A stretch of 64,000 nucleotides of DNA, taken from the NCBI RefSeq assembly GCF_001889525.1, contig NZ_CP018192.1, positions 776,001 through 840,000 on the forward strand, written 5' to 3'. Origin of the DNA: Granulibacter bethesdensis (GTDB taxonomy: Bacteria; Pseudomonadota; Alphaproteobacteria; Acetobacterales; Acetobacteraceae). The position numbers and the translations under genes were made by a program. Under the pieces are notes generated by a model that saw only the letters and a program-made list of their open reading frames with translations, ran no database searches and was not told where the DNA came from. Below, in pieces: positions 7,512 to 15,922 of the stretch. Every line of letters starts with the position of its first letter. Position 1 is the first letter of the stretch.

Positions 7512-9118
7512 GTCTGCAACAGGCTTTGATCGCTCTGCGGTCGGGACAGGCCGCTCTATGTGAAACCATCTGTCGCCGCATACTGGCAAACGGGACGGCC
7601 CCTGCCGATCAGGCTCGTCTATTGCTGGGGCTGGCTCTGGCAGTACGGGAAGAAAAAGCTGAATCGCTGGAGCTTCTGTTGAGCGTGGCCCGTACTCATC
7701 CATGGGCGGCTCATCCATTTCGTGATCTTGCCGGATTGATGCATGGCCGTGACGACGCCATGGAGGCACTGCTTATTGCTGCAGGGGAGCATGCGTCTGA
7801 GGATGCAAACCTTGCCATTTTTCACGCGGAATGGCTGGAATTGCGAGGCCGTAAACAGGCGGCTGAAGCCCGTCTGGTGCAGTTTCTGACACAGGAGACC
7901 ATCAAAGAACCAGCCGGAGAAGCTGCCATCCTGCGTGCTTATGCCCTGCTGCTGGCAGGGCGTAACGCTCTGCCCGCAGCAGGGGAGGCGATGAAGCGTG
8001 CCACCAGTCTGGAGCCGAACCATGCCGCCGGATGGACCAATCTGGCGAATATTCTGACAGCGCTGAAAGACTTTCCGGCTGCTCAGCAGGCTCATGACCG
8101 GGCGGCCGCCTGTGCCCCCAACGATCCACGCATGCGGATGAACCGGGCTTTGACCCTGTTGAAAGCAGGCCGTTATGCGGAGGGATGGGCTGATTACGAA
8201 GCCCGGCTGGCAATCGGAGATCGCCTCATGTTTCCGGTTTCTTCTCTGTTGCGGAAAGAAGAATGCCGATCCGGGCTGGATGGTGTGCGCATCCTGGTCG
8301 TTTCTGAGCAGGGTTTTGGCGATACCATCCAGTTTCTCCGCTATATTCCTCTCCTTGCGGCCCGTGGCGCACGGGTGCGGCTGTTTGTGCCTCCTGAACT
8401 GGTGACAGTGGCGGAGACAGTGGCGGGGGTGGAAAGCGTGGCGGGTATGGATGGCATTGCGCCCGCTTTTGACCGTCATGTGCCGATGATGAGTTTGCCT
8501 TATCTGCTGGATGCCGCTTTTGTTCCGATGCACGAACCATATCTTGCGGTTTCGGAATCGCGTGTCCGGCACTGGCGAGCGCTGCTCCCTCCCCGCCCGG
8601 CGCGTGGGCGGATCGGTCTGGTCTGGGCCGGAGCCTCACGCAATCATCCTGATGCAACCGCCATTGATCGACGTCGCAGCATGTCTTTGCAGGATATGGC
8701 ATTGCTGGCAGACATTCCGGATATGGTTTTCGTCAATCTACAGATGGGGCCTCCATCTATTCAGGCGCAGGAGAAGCATGCTTTTCGCTTTGCTCCTGAT
8801 ATTACTGGTCAGATCAGGGATTTTGCTGACAGCGCTGCTATTCTGAGTATGCTTGATGCACTGGTGACTGTGGACACATCCATTGCTCATCTTGCAGGTG
8901 CATTGGGAGTGCCGGTGCTGATGCTTGATCGGATGGATCATTGCTGGCGCTGGTCAGACCCCTGTGAATTGATGGCCGTTGAGACGAAGACTGAAACCGG
9001 CGGGTTGAAAACGCGATGGTATCCGTCGATGCAGCTGTTCCGCCAAACCACCCCGATGGACTGGCAGGAGCCTGTTCGGTGCCTGCACAACACATTGCGC
9101 GTGTTATCGCTGCAATAA
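7508..9118 (+). CDS. TPR protein with GT9-like glycosyltransferase domain
   Basis: 536 residues. The TTG start at 7508 overlaps the oxyR stop and has GGGAGG about nine bases upstream. Residues 1-235 are helical tetratricopeptide-type repeats, clearest at AAGWTNLANILTALKDFPAA (173-192) and the following repeat. Residues 258-520 form a glycosyltransferase family 9/heptosyltransferase-like fold with SEQGFGDTIQF (266-276), GLVWAGASRNH (370-380) and VDTSIAHLAGALG (455-467). Proteins of this build are common in acetic acid bacteria and are thought to modify surface glycans or proteins; acceptor and donor are unknown. Its co-transcription with oxyR is likely from the overlap, but a functional link is not shown. 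Confidence 0.8.
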   Translation: MSLQQALIALRSGQAALCETICRRILANGTAPADQARLLLGLALAVREEKAESLELLLSVARTHPWAAHPFRDLAGLMHGRDDAMEALLIAAGEHASEDANLAIFHAEWLELRGRKQAAEARLVQFLTQETIKEPAGEAAILRAYALLLAGRNALPAAGEAMKRATSLEPNHAAGWTNLANILTALKDFPAAQQAHDRAAACAPNDPRMRMNRALTLLKAGRYAEGWADYEARLAIGDRLMFPVSSLLRKEECRSGLDGVRILVVSEQGFGDTIQFLRYIPLLAARGARVRLFVPPELVTVAETVAGVESVAGMDGIAPAFDRHVPMMSLPYLLDAAFVPMHEPYLAVSESRVRHWRALLPPRPARGRIGLVWAGASRNHPDATAIDRRRSMSLQDMALLADIPDMVFVNLQMGPPSIQAQEKHAFRFAPDITGQIRDFADSAAILSMLDALVTVDTSIAHLAGALGVPVLMLDRMDHCWRWSDPCELMAVETKTETGGLKTRWYPSMQLFRQTTPMDWQEPVRCLHNTLRVLSLQ

Positions 9119-9265
9119 TCCTTATAAAATCGTTATTTATTTTTTCACTGATGCTGGCAAAGCAGAAAAGCTTTGACTAGAAGCGAAAAGCGATTCTCGA
9201 TCACTAGAAACATGATCGGCCTCACGGGCGTTTTGCCAACGCTTGCGACAAATAAGGGGATTTTG

Positions 9266-9535
9266 ATGTCTAAGGCTTTTATTGCCCAGGTTATTCAGGA
9301 CAGCGCTGAGCTGACTGGGGTGGCGGCAAACCGCACGGCGAACGATCTTATCACGGCGATCGTGAAGGAGATGAAGAAGAACGGCAAGTTTACACTGCCG
9401 AGCTTCGGCACCTTTACTGTCAGGAAGACCAAGGCGCGCAAGGGTCTGAATCCGAGGACAGGGGAGCAGATCAAGGTCAAGGCTGGAAAGACAGTTCGTT
9501 TCAAGGCTTCTCCGAACCTGAAAAAATCCGTCTGA
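9266..9535 (+). CDS. hup: HU family DNA-binding protein
   Basis: 89 residues starting at MSKAFIAQVIQ, with AAGGGGA before ATG 9266. An in-frame ATG at 9173 would add a non-homologous tail and is not used. The dimerisation half is followed by LPSFGTFTVRKTKARKG and NPRTGEQIKVKAGKTVRFKA, the conserved HU beta-arm with the RxGxNPxTG-type tip. It is a nucleoid architectural protein that bends and packs DNA. It is a single gene closed by a strong terminator. Confidence 0.95.
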   Translation: MSKAFIAQVIQDSAELTGVAANRTANDLITAIVKEMKKNGKFTLPSFGTFTVRKTKARKGLNPRTGEQIKVKAGKTVRFKASPNLKKSV

Positions 9536-9542
9536 CTGAAGC

Positions 9543-9572
9543 AAAACGGCCGCTGAGACAGCGGCCGTTTTT
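9543..9572 (+). terminator. Rho-independent terminator after the HU gene
   Basis: AAAACGGCCGCTG (9543-9555) pairs perfectly with CAGCGGCCGTTTT (9559-9571) around a GAG loop, followed by T. It is eight bases after the HU stop and ahead of the convergent parE end. Confidence 0.9.
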
Positions 9573-9612
9573 GTGATGTAGTCTGGTGTTCTGTTTTTTT
9601 TGTTCTGAGGCC

Positions 9613-11646
9613 TCAAATATCCAGATCGCCTGCGCGGGGGGCGTTGTCCTGAATAAATTGAAACCGCAGCTCTGGTTTCTTGCCCATCAGGCTTTCCACC
9701 AGTTCCCCCGTCCGTACCCGATCTTCCGGTGGTGTCAGAACTTTCAGTAGAACCCGGCGTGCGGGATCCATGGTCGTATCCTTCAGAATGGCCGGTGGCA
9801 TTTCGCCGAGACCCTTGAAGCGGCTGACTTCGATTTTTCCGGTTTTCTTGAAGCCCGATTTCATGAGCCTGTTGAGTTCCGCATCATCCATTGCATAGCG
9901 GGAGGTGGCTCCTTGCGTCAGACGGTATAGCGGCGGCTGTGCCAGATAGATGTGTCCACGACGGACCAGTTCCGGCAATTCCCGGTAGAAAAACGTCATT
10001 AACAGACTGGCGATATGCGCGCCATCGACATCGGCATCCGTCATAATGATCACGCGGCCATAACGGAGCCTCGCAATGTCAAACCGTTCCCCGACCCCAC
10101 AGCCAAGCGCCTCGATCAGATCCTTAAGTTCCTGATTCTGTCGTAACTTGTCGGCAGATGCGCTGGCGACGTTGAGAATTTTGCCGCGCAGAGGCAGCAC
10201 GGCCTGTGTTTCACGCCGGCGAGCCTGCTTGGCTGATCCACCCGCACTGTCACCCTCAACCAGAAACAGTTCGGTTTCGGCGGCATTTTCGCTGGAACAG
10301 TCAGCCAGTTTGCCGGGCAGACGCAGCCGTCTTGTGGCTGATTTGCGAGGCGTATCTTTCTGTTCGCGTCGGCGGATACGCTCTTCCGCCCGTTCAATGA
10401 CGTAAGCCAGAAGATTATCCGCTCCGGCCGGATCGCCGGCCATGAAATGATCGAAGCGGTCCCGCATCGCGGATTCAACCAGTCGTACCGCTTCCGGGCT
10501 GGTCAGCTTTTCCTTGGTCTGGCCCTGAAACTGTGGTTCCCGCACAAAGGCTGACAGCTTGGCCGCCAGAGATCCCATAATATCTTCCGCGGTAATGGCG
10601 GCTGCGCGTTTATTGCCGCGCTGTTCTCCCCATGCACGTAATCCTTTCAGCAGTGCCGCGCGAAATCCCTGCTCGTGTGTGCCGCCAAGCGGGGTCGGAA
10701 CCGTGTTGCAGTAGGAGTGAACAAAGCCATCTTCACCATCCAGCCAGGCCAGCGCCCATTCGACCCGCCCGCCGGCCTGGGTTTCCTTTTGGCCATCTCC
10801 CTTCATATCGGCTTCGCCGGACCAGATCTGGGGGATGGCGAGCGATGTCTCGCCAATATCATCAGCGAGACTGTCACGGAGGCCACCGGGAAAATGCAGG
10901 GTCGCTTCGGCGGGAATGTCTTCTTTGCCGGTGTTTTTCAGCAGGGATGGATCGCATTTCCAGCGGATTTGTACACCACGGAACAGATAGGCTTTGGACC
11001 GGCACAACCTGTAAAGCCGTGCTGGCGAGAAGCTCAGGCGGCCGAAAATCTCTTCGTCCGGTGTAAAGCGAATTTGCGTCCCCCGACGGTTCGGGGTGGC
11101 GCCGACCTCGATCAACGGCGTCATTGGCTTGCCGCGTGCATAGCTTTGCCGCCACAGCACCCGGTTACGGGCGACCTCGACTTCCATCGTTGCCGACAGC
11201 GCATTGACCACGGAGCTGCCGACCCCATGCAGGCCGCCGGAGGTAGCATATGCCTTGCCAGCGAATTTTCCGCCGGAGTGCAAGGTCGTCAAAATGACTT
11301 CCAGAGCACTGAGATTTTTGAATTTCGGATGTGGATCGATCGGAATACCACGCCCGTTATCCCGGACGGTGACGGTGTTGCCGGGATCGAGCGCCAGATC
11401 AATGACCGTGGCATGTCCTGCTACGGCTTCGTCCATCGCGTTATCCAGAATTTCGGCAACAAGGTGATGCAGGGCGTTTTCATCCGTGCCACCGATATAC
11501 ATGCCGGGACGGCGACGAACTGGCTCCAGACCCTCCAGAACCTCGATATCCTTGGCGGAGTAATCATCCTCGTTCATCTCCGTCCGCTGCTTTGCGGCGT
11601 GTTGAGATGAAGGGGGGGATTTCGCGCCGCCAAAAAGATCGTTCAT
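9613..11646 (-). CDS. parE: DNA topoisomerase IV subunit B
   Basis: 677 residues. The GHKL ATPase domain shows EILDNAMDEA (65-74), DNGRGIP about 96 and GGLHGVGSSVVNAL about 137. The transducer is followed by the TOPRIM metal site, FLVEGDSAGGSAKQARRR near 460 and TDADVDGAHIASLL near 540. The C-terminus RFQFIQDNAPRAGDLDI is ParE-like, and the absence of the GyrB-specific insert supports ParE over GyrB. It works with ParC to decatenate replicated chromosomes. The start is ATG 11646; an internal ATG at residue 24 is an alternative. No parC is nearby. Confidence 0.95.
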   Translation of the reverse strand: MNDLFGGAKSPPSSQHAAKQRTEMNEDDYSAKDIEVLEGLEPVRRRPGMYIGGTDENALHHLVAEILDNAMDEAVAGHATVIDLALDPGNTVTVRDNGRGIPIDPHPKFKNLSALEVILTTLHSGGKFAGKAYATSGGLHGVGSSVVNALSATMEVEVARNRVLWRQSYARGKPMTPLIEVGATPNRRGTQIRFTPDEEIFGRLSFSPARLYRLCRSKAYLFRGVQIRWKCDPSLLKNTGKEDIPAEATLHFPGGLRDSLADDIGETSLAIPQIWSGEADMKGDGQKETQAGGRVEWALAWLDGEDGFVHSYCNTVPTPLGGTHEQGFRAALLKGLRAWGEQRGNKRAAAITAEDIMGSLAAKLSAFVREPQFQGQTKEKLTSPEAVRLVESAMRDRFDHFMAGDPAGADNLLAYVIERAEERIRRREQKDTPRKSATRRLRLPGKLADCSSENAAETELFLVEGDSAGGSAKQARRRETQAVLPLRGKILNVASASADKLRQNQELKDLIEALGCGVGERFDIARLRYGRVIIMTDADVDGAHIASLLMTFFYRELPELVRRGHIYLAQPPLYRLTQGATSRYAMDDAELNRLMKSGFKKTGKIEVSRFKGLGEMPPAILKDTTMDPARRVLLKVLTPPEDRVRTGELVESLMGKKPELRFQFIQDNAPRAGDLDI

Positions 11647-11721
11647 GGTGTGTTCCCGTGCCGCTGCCTATGTCGTTTAACGATCCGTGGCAGGTGGAGC
11701 AAGCGTGGTATGGTCAGCAGC

Positions 11722-11748
11722 AAAACCGGGGACGTTGCCGCCCCCGGT
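11722..11748 (-). terminator. Terminator after dps
   Basis: Read on the minus strand, ACCGGGG (11748-11742) pairs with CCCCGGT (11731-11725) around a 10-base loop and runs into TTTTG. It lies 47 bp after the dps stop and before parE, so the two same-strand genes are probably separate units. Confidence 0.7.
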
Positions 11749-11794
11749 GCTCTGATCAGCCGGAAACTGCCTTCAGCGCCGACTCGGGATCCGA

Positions 11795-12328
11795 TCAGAA
11801 GCCGCTTGGCTCCTGAATATGGGCTTCCAGGAACCAGAGAGATTTGTCGAAGGCGCGGGAAGCTTCGGTGAACAGGTCGGAGGTGCCCGCATCACCGGCT
11901 TCATCGGTATCGTCGATATTTTTACGGACCGCATTGGCCAGCAGACCGAACCGTTCTACCAGCGCGACCACGTGATCTTTGATCGTATAGATATCCGTTG
12001 GATAGGGAGGCAGGGAGGTTGCGGCGCTGACTGTCTGAAGGGTGCCAAAGGCGGTGCCGCCGAGGGCTGCGACGCGTTCAGCGAATTTGTCTACCAGATC
12101 ATCCACCTGGGTACGCAGGGTATCAAGCAGTTCATGTACGCCGATGAATTGCGGACCTTTGATGTTCCAATGAGCCTGTTTCAGGATCAGCGCGGTATCA
12201 ATGGCATCCGCCAGACGAGCGTTCAGCAGCTCGATAGAGACTTTGCGAGCATTGGACTGAAGGTCGACGTGATTTTTGTGAGTCGGGGCGGCGTGGCTTT
12301 TCGCCTTCGTGATATTGGAATCCGGCAT
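11795..12328 (-). CDS. dps: Dps/ferritin-like DNA starvation protein
   Basis: 177 residues. The ferroxidase ligands keep the Dps spacing: H53 in KQAHWNIKG, H65, D80 and E84 (the same 12-15-4 intervals as E. coli H51/H63/D78/E82). The N-terminal 22 residues contain lysine and histidine and could bind DNA. Dps dodecamers oxidise ferrous iron with hydrogen peroxide and store it, protecting DNA. The gene is minus strand and divergent from dapD across 267 bp. OxyR control would be usual but no site is identified. Confidence 0.94.
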   Translation of the reverse strand: MPDSNITKAKSHAAPTHKNHVDLQSNARKVSIELLNARLADAIDTALILKQAHWNIKGPQFIGVHELLDTLRTQVDDLVDKFAERVAALGGTAFGTLQTVSAATSLPPYPTDIYTIKDHVVALVERFGLLANAVRKNIDDTDEAGDAGTSDLFTEASRAFDKSLWFLEAHIQEPSGF

Positions 12329-12360
12329 GCCTCTCTCCTCAATGCTGGGTGCGGGTTACG

Positions 12361-12384
12361 GCCTTCCGGGCTGGAAGGCGTTTT
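12361..12384 (+). terminator. Terminator-like hairpin in the dps-dapD intergenic region
   Basis: GCCTTCC (12361-12367) and GGAAGGC (12373-12379) form a perfect stem with a GGGCT loop, followed by GTTTTG on the plus strand. No plus-strand gene lies directly upstream (dps is on the other strand), so what it ends, if anything, is unclear. Confidence 0.35.
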
Positions 12385-12595
12385 GTGCCCAACGCGAGGG
12401 ACAGGATAAGCGTTTCCCTTTGGTTTCGACATTCCCGCCCTGCGTAAGGCTCCTATGAGAATAAAGGCAGCGGAGTACGGACCTTGGCCGCGGTTTTCTG
12501 ACAGTCAGGACGATGATGGTGCGTTGACAGGGCGGGCATGCCCTGAGCATGGTCCGGCCCGGAACATGACTGAATGACAAGCCGGGGAGACGGGA

Positions 12596-13438
12596 ATGAG
12601 CATCGACAGCCTGCGTGACAGTATTGATCGCCTTTGGGAAAACCGGGAGGGTCTGTCCTCCGCTACGACAGGTGAGGCACGGGACGCGGTCGAAGAAGCT
12701 CTGCGTTTGCTCGATTCCGGCCAGGCGCGCGTGGCGGAGCCGAAGACAGAGGGTGGCTGGGCGGTCAATCAGTGGCTGAAGAAGGCGGTGCTGCTGTCTT
12801 TCCGTCTGACCGATTCTACCCCGGCTCCGGGATTCGGTCCGGTGGCCTCCTATGACAAGGTGCCGCTGAAGTTCGAAGGCTGGGATCAGGCTCGCTTCGC
12901 TCAGGGCGGTTTCCGTGTCGTCCCTGGCGCAGTCGTGCGCCGCAGTGCGTATATCGCGCCGGGCGTCGTGCTGATGCCGAGCTTCGTGAATGTCGGCGCC
13001 TATGTCGACAGCGGCACGATGATCGATACCTGGGCAACGGTCGGAAGCTGTGCCCAGGTGGGCAAAAACTGCCATATCAGTGGCGGCACCGGCATCGGTG
13101 GCGTGCTGGAGCCGTTGCAGGCCGGTCCGGTGGTGATTGAGGACAACGTGTTCATCGGCGCCCGGTCCGAGGTTGCGGAAGGCGTGGTTGTGGAGCAAGG
13201 CAGCGTGATTTCGATGGGCGTGTTTATCGGCGCGTCCACCAAGATCATCGACCGTGCGACTGGTGAGGTTCTGTATGGCCGGGTTCCAGCCTATTCTGTG
13301 GTTGTTCCCGGCTCCCTTCCCGGCAAGCCGCTGCCGGATGGCACGCCCGGTCCTTCTCTGGCCTGTGCGGTGATCGTGAAGCGGGTGGATGAGCGCACCC
13401 GTTCCAAGACCTCGATCAACGAACTGCTGCGCGCCTGA
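12596..13438 (+). CDS. dapD: 2,3,4,5-tetrahydropyridine-2,6-dicarboxylate N-succinyltransferase
   Basis: 280 residues, the standard DapD length. It transfers succinyl from succinyl-CoA to tetrahydrodipicolinate in the succinylase route to meso-diaminopimelate and lysine. An N-terminal helical region is followed from about residue 105 by left-handed beta-helix hexapeptides ([21 protein letters not shown]) and the conserved [20 protein letters not shown] active-site segment. The C-terminus [14 protein letters not shown] is typical. GGGAGACGGGA precedes the ATG. It is followed 86 bp later by dapE. Confidence 0.97.
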   Translation: MSIDSLRDSIDRLWENREGLSSATTGEARDAVEEALRLLDSGQARVAEPKTEGGWAVNQWLKKAVLLSFRLTDSTPAPGFGPVASYDKVPLKFEGWDQARFAQGGFRVVPGAVVRRSAYIAPGVVLMPSFVNVGAYVDSGTMIDTWATVGSCAQVGKNCHISGGTGIGGVLEPLQAGPVVIEDNVFIGARSEVAEGVVVEQGSVISMGVFIGASTKIIDRATGEVLYGRVPAYSVVVPGSLPGKPLPDGTPGPSLACAVIVKRVDERTRSKTSINELLRA

Positions 13439-13524
13439 TACGTGGCTGGTAAATTTGCTTCCGGTCCTGTTGCGTTTATCTCGTAACGGGACTGGATGCG
13501 GCTTGGCCATAATGCCGAGAGAGG

Positions 13525-14721
13525 ATGAAGAAGGTTAACCCTGTGCCTGTTCCTTTGCCCGATCCTCTGATGTCTGATCCTTTGGCGCTGGCACAGGCGC
13601 TGATGCGTTGTCCCTCCGTCACGCCGCTTGATGCAGGGGCGCAGTCCGTGCTGGCAGAAGCTCTGACGGCGCAGGGCTTTACGGTGACCCCGTTGCCATT
13701 CGGGGATATTGCCAATTTCTATGCCAAACGGGTCGGCACAGGGTCCGGCCCGCATCTCTGCTTTGCCGGGCATACGGATGTCGTGCCGCTCGGTGATGCA
13801 CCATGGAGCGTGGATGCCTTCGCCGGCGAGGTGCATGACGGTGTTCTGATTGGCCGTGGTGCCTGCGACATGAAAGGCGCGATCGCCAGCTTCGTCGCCG
13901 CCTGTGCTGCCTGTCCGGATCATCCCGGCACGATCAGCCTGCTGATCACCGGGGATGAGGAGGGGGTTGCCACTGATGGCACCGTGCGCGTACTCGATTG
14001 GATGCGGCAGGCCGGAGAAATCCCGGATTTCTGCGTGGTGGGGGAGCCGACCAATCCGGGTCGTCTTGGTGAGGTCATCAAGATCGGCAGGCGCGGCAGT
14101 CTGAATGCCACGCTGACTGTGCGCGGACGGCAGGGTCATGTCGCCTATCCGCATCGGGCCGATAACCCTCTGCCCCGGCTGGTGGCGGCACTGCACGCCC
14201 TGACCACCACGCGGCTGGATGACGGCATGGAGGGGTTTGAGCCTTCTTCATTGCAACTGACGACGGTGGATGTCGGTAATCCAGCCACCAATGTCATTCC
14301 GGAGCAGGCCCAGGCACGGTTGAATATCCGCTTCAATCCGTTGCATCGCGGTGATGACCTGGCGAGATGGCTGCGCGGAATCGCGCAGGATCATGCGCCG
14401 GATGCGGTGATCGATATCGCTATTTCCGGTGAGGCTTTCGTTACGGACCCTGATCGCGATCCCCGCCCCGGCGCCAGCCATGGTATCGCAGCGTTGCGGA
14501 TGGCGATCCAGCGCATTACCGGCCTGTCGCCCCGGCTGGATACGGGGGGAGGGACATCGGATGCGCGGTTCATTACTCATCTGTGCCCTGTCGTGGAGTT
14601 CGGTCTGGTCGGGGCCACCATGCATCAGCGGGACGAGGCAGTTGCGGTGCAGGATCTGCGGGATTTGACCAGAATTTATGAAGCCCTGCTGGATTTCTAT
14701 CTCGGAAAGGACGGCGCATGA
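13525..14721 (+). CDS. dapE: Succinyl-diaminopimelate desuccinylase
   Basis: 398 residues from ATG 13525. This M20-family dizinc hydrolase removes succinate from N-succinyl-LL-diaminopimelate, two steps after DapD. Metal and catalytic residues are visible: H83/D85 in FAGHTDVVP, D115 in GRGACDMKG and E145-E146 in GDEEG. GGGTSDARF lies near the C-terminus. The start is doubtful. ATG 13525 abuts its GAGAGAGG, whereas GTG 13543 has AAGAAGG eight bases upstream, and the homologous region begins near MSDPLALAQ (ATG 13570). It overlaps the next membrane-protein gene by ATGA. Confidence 0.95.
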   Translation: MKKVNPVPVPLPDPLMSDPLALAQALMRCPSVTPLDAGAQSVLAEALTAQGFTVTPLPFGDIANFYAKRVGTGSGPHLCFAGHTDVVPLGDAPWSVDAFAGEVHDGVLIGRGACDMKGAIASFVAACAACPDHPGTISLLITGDEEGVATDGTVRVLDWMRQAGEIPDFCVVGEPTNPGRLGEVIKIGRRGSLNATLTVRGRQGHVAYPHRADNPLPRLVAALHALTTTRLDDGMEGFEPSSLQLTTVDVGNPATNVIPEQAQARLNIRFNPLHRGDDLARWLRGIAQDHAPDAVIDIAISGEAFVTDPDRDPRPGASHGIAALRMAIQRITGLSPRLDTGGGTSDARFITHLCPVVEFGLVGATMHQRDEAVAVQDLRDLTRIYEALLDFYLGKDGA

Positions 14722-15359
14722 ACGGCCCGAACCGTTTCAGGCAAGGTGACGCACCCTCCGGAGAGTCGCGTCAGCGTATCGTGCTGCGTGGCCTGGTGCG
14801 ATTGGCGCGTTTTGACCGGCGTGGCTTGAGTGATTTCGGATCAGGGATCGAAGCCCTGCTCGGTGCTCTGGCTCCCGTCATCGGTTGCGCTCTGGCGGTG
14901 TCCCTGCTGCTGATGTTCAATCACGCAAGCCAAGCGGGACTTGTTTATCTGCTGCAAAGCATCGTTTTGCTGCTGACCCCTCTGCTGGTGTCGGACATTC
15001 TGGCGTATTTCTGGAACAGGCGGCAGGAATGGGGGCTGTATGCAACCGTGCTGATCTGGAGCCAGTGGATCGCATTATTCGCGGGCATGCTTCTGTTGCT
15101 CGCGGCGCAGGTGATGGTCAGTGCCGGATTGCAGCAGGAAGATGCCGTGGCTGTGCTGGTGATGCTGCTGGCCGTTTACGGTATCGCCCTGCAATGTTTT
15201 CTGGCGCGGGTGAGTCTGAATATCTCCGCCCTGCGTATTATCCTCCTGATTGTTCTGACCAATCTCTGTACTGCGGTGCTGGCATTTGGCCCGACGCAGC
15301 TATCCCGCATGATGCACCCTCCGCATCACGCGCCTGCTCATGCGGAGAAAGCAGGGTGA
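14718..15359 (+). CDS. Membrane protein of unknown function, coupled to dapE
   Basis: 213 residues; its ATG overlaps the dapE stop (ATGA), indicating translational coupling. After a basic N-terminal segment of about 42 residues (RLARFDRRGLSDFGSGIEA) there are about five hydrophobic helices (about 45-67, 72-95, 104-131, 140-163, 168-190), then a His/Pro-rich tail PPHHAPAHAEKAG. I do not recognise a named family. The genes around it suggest an inner-membrane protein expressed with lysine/peptidoglycan precursor genes, but that is context only. Confidence 0.65.
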   Translation: MNGPNRFRQGDAPSGESRQRIVLRGLVRLARFDRRGLSDFGSGIEALLGALAPVIGCALAVSLLLMFNHASQAGLVYLLQSIVLLLTPLLVSDILAYFWNRRQEWGLYATVLIWSQWIALFAGMLLLLAAQVMVSAGLQQEDAVAVLVMLLAVYGIALQCFLARVSLNISALRIILLIVLTNLCTAVLAFGPTQLSRMMHPPHHAPAHAEKAG

Positions 15360-15922
15360 GCGGTTGGAATTGCCTGCTTCCGGCCCGGATAGCATGTGGC
15401 ATGGCAGTAGGGCATGGTTCTGACACGGTTACCCGTCCGGTCTGTTGGGGGGAACTGTTGGTCAGTTTTGCGGCGTTACCGTTTTGTCTGGTTATCGGTG
15501 GATTGCTCAGGCTGTATGATGTGAGGTCAGGAGCCGTCACGCTCCCGCCGGGTATTTCGACAGGGCATATGTTGGCGATGCATGTGCTGCTGCTGGCATT
15601 GGCATGGCTGGGTTATCTGGCCCTGTCCTACGAACTGGCGGGCGTGGCGGAGCGGCAGGCACAATGGCCGCGTTTCGTTATAGTCATCAACTGGGTGTTT
15701 CTGATCCAGTATATCATGACGGCCATCAGCTATGTGCCGCAGCTTCTGCACGGGCCGTCTTTGCTCATACAGTTGGCTGCGCTCTGCTTCAGTGGCTGGG
15801 CGCTTTGGATCGAGTGGTTCGCGACCCGCAATACTCTGGCCCTGTCAGGACTGGCAGCCGCCGGGCTCGTGGCGCTGGATACAATGCTGTCTGTCGGCCT
15901 TGTGGCTATGGCGCCCGGCTGA
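15356..15922 (+). CDS. Second membrane protein of unknown function in the dapE operon
   Basis: 188 residues from GTG 15356, which overlaps the previous stop (GTGA) and has GGAGAAA upstream. The frame stays open far upstream, but that part is a shadow of the preceding gene. About five hydrophobic helices follow a short N-terminal tail (about 35-55, 72-95, 106-128, 130-152, 158-182). The central WFVIVINW-like region and ALWIEWFATRNTL are distinctive, but I recognise no family. It ends just before the convergent truA gene. The two adjacent unknowns may form one complex. Confidence 0.6.
   Translation: MSGWNCLLPARIACGMAVGHGSDTVTRPVCWGELLVSFAALPFCLVIGGLLRLYDVRSGAVTLPPGISTGHMLAMHVLLLALAWLGYLALSYELAGVAERQAQWPRFVIVINWVFLIQYIMTAISYVPQLLHGPSLLIQLAALCFSGWALWIEWFATRNTLALSGLAAAGLVALDTMLSVGLVAMAPG

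Noticed and set aside
6336-7769. 477-codon minus-strand frame across oxyR
   Set aside because: Low-complexity His/Pro/Gln/Arg composition and full overlap with oxyR and the next gene mark it as a shadow frame.
12356-13510. 384-codon frame antisense to dapD
   Set aside because: DapD is clear on the plus strand; the antisense translation has shadow composition (His/Arg/Ala) and no motifs.
14885-15355. Open frame upstream of the second membrane-protein gene
   Set aside because: It is a shadow of the preceding membrane-protein gene; a GTGA overlap at 15356 gives a natural start.
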